DNA of 64,000 nt, taken from contig NC_134398.1 in assembly GCF_050003625.1 (NCBI RefSeq), forward strand, positions 91,797,913 to 91,861,912, written 5' to 3'. This DNA comes from Haematobia irritans (taxonomy: Eukaryota > Arthropoda > Insecta > Diptera > Muscidae). Every line of letters starts with the position of its first letter. Position 1 is the stretch's first letter. The notes beneath the pieces are model-generated. The model saw only the letters and a program-made list of their open reading frames with translations, made no database searches and was not told the DNA's origin. Positions 59,833 to 64,000 of this stretch are shown here, piece by piece. The position numbers and the translations under genes were made by a program.

Positions 59833-60099
59833 TATTTATGTGAGTGTATATATGTTTGGCAGCCACCAGATGAATAACTTAATGGTCGTAGATTCTTCTA
59901 GCGTTGTCAAAGAATGTTCTTGCGTTGCCAGCCGAGGATTTGGAAAGATGGAAGTACCCGATTCTGCGTGGACTACAGAAAACTGAATGATATTTTATTC
60001 AACCGTCGAACTGAACGGACGTGTTTTCTAATAGCGGAGTATTTCATCGTAATAAGTACTTATTACGAATTTCACGTGTGGTGGAAATAATAAACCACC

Positions 60100-61323
60100 A
60101 TGCAGCGAAATTCAAAGTCATCCACTGGGTTGCTAACTTCAGGGCCCAGTGGACGGGTAACGACTGAAGTTATAAATTTGGGCAGCGACCAAGAGTCAGG
60201 CCCAATTAGTCGACCTGTAGACGGGTCGACTGGCGGTGACACTTTGGCAAGTCGAACCTTTTCTAAGGTGACGACATCAAAAGGAGGCAATCCCTCTCGA
60301 AAGAGATTCAAGGAACGAAGAAATGGTTTGTTTATCCTAAAGAAATTAGGATCAGTCGACCCAAGCACGTTGTCGGCTAAGCAAAGCGATTCCTTAAAAT
60401 GGGCTCAAGGAATTCTTGAAGCTGGAAAAAGGGAACGATTACCGGATGAGCTACCATCCTCTAAACGGGATCAAAGATCGTTTGCCTCAGTTGCAAAAGA
60501 CAGCCTTGTGATGGCTATTATTAATAAAGGAGCATTGGACGGTATGATTCCAAGGCAAAAATGGGGGGAAATTGAGAACGCGATGTCTGGTGTCTACTCA
60601 GAGGTGCGAAAAAAGTTTCCCGGACCAAGTCCTCGACAGCAAGATGCTGGATGGTATCAAGGACGATATAAGTTAATAGTTTTTGCAGACCAGATGTCTA
60701 TGGATTGCTTTAAAGCTGCATTGATGCTAATTGGTGAAGATTGTGAAGGAGCCGCTTTGGAGTTAGTCGATAAAAAAGACATACCGGCTAAACCTAGAGC
60801 ACATGCATGGATACCGGCAAACCCTCCTGATCCTGAGTCAATACTAGAGAGACTAAAAGAATGTAACCCAGATCTTCCAACCGCCGATTGGAAGGTTGGT
60901 CGTTTGGATGAGGTGGATGGACCAAGACGACAGCCGGTGTTTATATTAAACATAGAGTCGCTGCCACATCTAGCCCAGACCCAAGGACGCGTAAGTTATG
61001 GCTTTCATGATATCCATATGAAGGTATACAAAAGTGATCAGCCAAAGGATACCGAAACGGACAAGCCTCCGGTAGAGTCAGCAGTGAAAAAATCTCCTAG
61101 CGAAGCCGAAGGAGACATAAAACCTGCAGACTATGGCGAAAATCATATGCGGGAAGTTTCTACAGGCTCAAGCCTCACAAAAGCTGAACCGCGGATTGTT
61201 GCGAGAGTCACCAAAATCTGTGAAGAGGAAGCCCTTGATGACTCAATTGAAGCGGCTGATGTGACGGTGGTTGAAAATTTGGATGGTTCTACGGTTCCTC
61301 CAGATAAATCTTCACCATTGTAA
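60100..61323 (+). CDS. LINE ORF1 protein (DUF4780-like), intact
   Basis: A complete 407-codon frame, ATG at 60100 in 'caccatgcag'. The N-terminal 150 residues are polar and basic (SKGGNPSRKRFKERRN) and probably bind RNA. Residues about 185-320 form a DUF4780-like domain: GWYQGRYKLIVFADQMSMDC, RAHAWIPANPPDPESILERL, VGRLDEVDGPRRQPVFILNI and QGRVSYGFHDIHMKVYK. The last 80 residues are acidic. No CCHC zinc knuckles are present. Its stop overlaps the ORF2 start by 41 nt, which suggests termination-reinitiation or frameshift for ORF2. It is the only intact long gene in the window; ORF1 binds element RNA to form the transposition particle (family knowledge). Confidence 0.85.
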   Translation: MQRNSKSSTGLLTSGPSGRVTTEVINLGSDQESGPISRPVDGSTGGDTLASRTFSKVTTSKGGNPSRKRFKERRNGLFILKKLGSVDPSTLSAKQSDSLKWAQGILEAGKRERLPDELPSSKRDQRSFASVAKDSLVMAIINKGALDGMIPRQKWGEIENAMSGVYSEVRKKFPGPSPRQQDAGWYQGRYKLIVFADQMSMDCFKAALMLIGEDCEGAALELVDKKDIPAKPRAHAWIPANPPDPESILERLKECNPDLPTADWKVGRLDEVDGPRRQPVFILNIESLPHLAQTQGRVSYGFHDIHMKVYKSDQPKDTETDKPPVESAVKKSPSEAEGDIKPADYGENHMREVSTGSSLTKAEPRIVARVTKICEEEALDDSIEAADVTVVENLDGSTVPPDKSSPL

Positions 61324-64000
61324 GGCCGCTTGTGCTTCCTTAAAAGTTCTCCTGATGAAAGGAGACATAGATATAGTTCTTATTCAAGAATCATACATAT
61401 ATAAGAACAAGATCTGTGAATTAAGCACTTCGGGTTTCAAACTTTTGCATAATACCGGTAACGATATAAATCGAGCATGTATAATTGCTAAAAACGAACT
61501 AAACTTTTTTCTGCTTCCTTCATAGAGCAATGCAGACACTGTCGTAGCCAGTCTAGAGATATCCACATGCAAATATTGGGTATCTTCGGTCTACATGGGA
61601 CATGATAGGGATATGCCACCCTGTGCCGTTAAGACCTTAGTTGAGGAGTCACTAAAAACAAAGACAAAACTCATTATGGGATGCGATGCAAATGCACATC
61701 ATAGTATTTGGGGAAGTAGTGATACTAATGCAAGGGGAGAGTCGCTAAGAGAGTTTATTTTGCGTACTAACCTGGTAGTTTGCAATAAGGGAGATGCACC
61801 AACCTTCGTCACCAGAAACAGGCAAGAGGTTTTGGACGTCACGTTGACCTCTCCGGAACTGAATGATAAGATATCTGAGTGGCAAGTTTTGAGGGAACAT
61901 AGCTTCGCAGATCATCGCTACATCAGTTTCAGATTGACTGTTCGTACTTCAAAGACCATATTTCCGCCAAATGTTAGGAAAGCTGATTGGTATAGGTATA
62001 GGGAATCGTTCAATTTGATGATACCGGAAATGCCGGAGACAAATATGAGCACTATGCAAGATATCGAACACGCAGTGGGGCGGATTACGAAGGCCTTCAA
62101 CATTTCACTGAAAGCTGCTTGCCCTAGAGGAAAGCCAAGGGGAAAAAATCGGCCGCCATGGTGGACTACGGAGTTAAGTAATATGAGGAAATCCTGCAGG
62201 AAGCTCTTTAACAAGGCAAAGTCCACAAGAGCTCCGGAGGATTGGGACACTTACAAGATGAATCTGAGAGAATATAAACGAGAACTGAGAAGGTCTCAAC
62301 AAAACTCTTGGGATGATTACTGTAGCAGTATTGAGAATACGTCAGAGGCTTCCAGACTACGGAAGGTACTAGCATCCACTAACACCGCTCCAGGTTTCAT
62401 TAAAACATCGGAGGGAAATTGGACAACGTCCAGTGAGGAGACGTTGGAGGTACTGTTGGACACACACTTCCCTGGAAATCAGACGGTTGAACCATGTTCC
62501 GGCGGTGTAACAGAGGCTCGGCGATCATTTCCTATCGAGGAAATTGTGTCGGAATCTAGAATAAAATGGGCTTTAAATAGCTTTGGACCATTCAAATCCC
62601 CCGGACCTGATGGAATTACTCCGGCGGAGTTACAGGCAGTGGCTGAAAGAATTCTCCCCTGGTTGACGGTGATATATAAACAATGTGTAAACTTAGCATA
62701 TATTCCAGAAAAGTGGAGGGAAACAAAAGTCGTCTTCATACCTAAAGCAGGAAAAGCCTCTCACTCGAGTGCGAAGGATTTCCGACCAATCAGCTTATCC
62801 TCATTCCTACTTAAGACCCTGGAGAGGATGATAGACATGTATCTTAGAACTAGCGTGGATTCAAGTTTGCTCTCGAAACGACAGCATGCATACTCGAAGG
62901 GCAGGTCTACTGAGACCGCATTGCATGAACTGGTCAGCTTTATTGAAAGATCACTATCTGTCAAAGGGGCGTCCAATAATGTCCATCCGAGCTCGATATT
63001 AAATGGACTGACAACTCTGAATGTTGATTCAGGTATACTTAGGCTGTTAGACGAACTTCTAATAAAGAGACGTATTTCAGCCACACTAGGGCAAGCAAAC
63101 ATACAAAGGTATGTGAACAGAGGCACTCCCCAAGGAGGAGTTCTATCACCTCTTCTTTGGAATGTTGCTATAAACAACCTTCTGGTTTCTCTAGAAAAAG
63201 AAAGGATAAAAGTAGCGGCATACGCAGATGATGTGGCGCTAGCAGTCAGGGGAAAATTCCCGTCCACAATCAGAGATATTATACAGAGAGCTCTCCGGAT
63301 GACTGAGAAATGGGCGAAAGATAATGGTCTTGGTGTAAATCCAGCAAAGACAGAAATAGTCATGTACTGCAAAGATCGCAAAACTCCCACGGTTAGGCCC
63401 ATTTCCTTAGGGGGTATTGAAATTCCCTTTGATGAGTGTGCAAAATACCTTGGCGTTATTTTGGACAGGAAGCTGAATTTTAGGCTTAATATTGAAGAGA
63501 GGGCGAGAAAAGCCACGGTAGCTTTGTACTCGTGCAAAAAGGCAATAGGGAAAAAGTGGGGACTAAGACCAAAAATTGTGCATTGGCTATACACGGCAGT
63601 GGTTAGACCTATAATGCTATATGGTGTTGTAGTCTGGTGGCCGGCACTTCAGAAACCGACTTGTATAGATAAAGTTCAGCGTATGGCGAGCTTATGTATC
63701 TCAGGCGCATTTAGTAAGACAGGAACAGACTCCCTTAATGTCATGCTACATCTATTGCCTTTAGACATTTTGGCCAAACAGTCAGCTGCAACAACGGCTG
63801 TGCGGTTGCGCGAGCTATCGCTGTGGTCGGAAAAAATGTACGGTCATAGTTCGGTCCTCAAAGTAATGCCAGATGTGTCTAACGTAGTGGATTACACCCT
63901 GGCAAAACCACTTTTCGACAAAAAGTTTGAAACTCTAATTCCCAACAGTGAGGCGTGGTGTACACAGACCCCGGGGAATAAAAGATATATAGATTTCTAT
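61283..64000 (+). pseudogene. LINE ORF2 (endonuclease-RT-), two lesions, continues off window
   Basis: ATG at 61283 (MVLRFLQINLHHCKAACASL). One nonsense codon, TAG at 61523-61525, stands where the other copies have methionine; the frame is otherwise open to the window edge. Endonuclease motifs: GCDANAHHSIWGSSDTNARG and FADHRYISF (first residue of the usual SDH triad changed). RT motifs: SPGPDGITPAELQ, FIPKAGKASHSSAKDFRPIS, GTPQGGVLSPLLWN and AYADDVAL (63218-63241). RT motif A is missing: a 33-bp in-frame deletion after 62965 removes EYTILAFLDIE with the catalytic aspartate, leaving SVKGASNNVHPSS. Thumb region to 64000; RNase H lies beyond. Non-functional for reverse transcription. Confidence 0.9.

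Larger units (their letters stand above)
58339..59998 (+). mobile_element. LTR retroelement remnant: truncated LTR joined to a gypsy RT scrap
   Basis: 58339-58629 and 59833-59931 match the solo LTR (46957 to about 47330). At 59932 the sequence jumps to RIWKDGSTRFCVDYRKLNDI (59935-59994), part of a Ty3/gypsy RT. This is an internal deletion fusing LTR to pol, and LINE copy 3 then begins at 59998/59999. A MITE interrupts the LTR. Confidence 0.8.
59999..64000 (+). mobile_element. LOA-like LINE, copy 3, 5' end complete, runs off the window
   Basis: Starts TTCAACCGTCGAACTGAACG-like sequence at 59998-60001, matching the start of copy 1. ORF1 and ORF2 follow. It is a more distinct copy than 1 and 2, which resemble each other more. 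The 3' end lies beyond the window. Confidence 0.9.

Noticed and set aside
62761..63594. 277-codon minus-strand frame
   Set aside because: Shadow of the LINE copy 3 RT on the plus strand.

Overview
The window looks like a transposon-dense, AT-rich intergenic stretch of a fly genome, most likely a calyptrate (muscid-type) dipteran. The reasons are the mini-me-like repeats with (TA)n and (GTCY)n tracts, a tRNA-headed SINE with a (CCTAA)n tail, mariner, DD41D, hAT, LOA-like LINE, gypsy and BEL/Pao remnants, and a small decayed fragment resembling the Drosophila activin receptor Baboon. The species assignment is inference. I found no intact host gene. The only full-length open protein frame is ORF1 of a LINE at the right edge.

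Layout. 0-2.7 kb: mini-me-like repeats with a mariner (733-1795) inserted in one. 3.1-4.8 kb: a family A repeat and a reversed SINE. 4.8-6.4 kb: unassigned. 6.4-13.4 kb: a nest of elements built on a second mariner (7337 to about 10600, minus strand) that received a TA-flanked MITE (7516-8889) and a DD41D element (9573-10504), followed by further MITEs. 13.4-17.8 kb: LINE copy 1. 17.8-20.55 kb: repeat D joined to family B, the same composite that recurs inverted at 41.5-43.75 kb. 20.5-23.7 kb: a degenerate gypsy element. 23.9-24.5 kb: decayed kinase-receptor and zinc-finger-like pieces. 24.96-26.39 kb: a 166-bp satellite. 27.3-31.15 kb: two apparently identical 1,918-bp units in tandem. 32.4-35.6 kb: family A and a SINE. 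36.2-40.9 kb: a long inverted repeat interrupted by a 2.1-kb hAT-type element, then a C48 (Ulp1-like) protease pseudogene and a second hAT end. 41-46.3 kb: family B, repeat D, a SINE and family A, with two very long (TA)n tracts. 46.4-52.7 kb: a BEL/Pao gag split by a solo LTR, then LINE copy 2 carrying a second DD41D element. 52.7-58.3 kb: mostly unassigned, with MITEs, a palindrome and tRNA-like modules. 58.3-60 kb: an LTR remnant split by a MITE. 60-64 kb: LINE copy 3, running off the window.

How the parts relate. The LINE has an ORF1 with a DUF4780-like region and an ORF2 with APE endonuclease, reverse transcriptase and RNase H. LINE copy 1 ends in the same 3' sequence and (CCTAA)n tail as the SINE, and a repeat copy elsewhere in the window preserves the pre-insertion site. 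This LINE family therefore probably moves the SINE. Several other insertions can also be ordered because uninterrupted homologues (empty sites) lie in the same window.

Limits: alignments were made by eye, so percentage identities and subfamily names are not measured, and boundaries of unassigned repeats are approximate.
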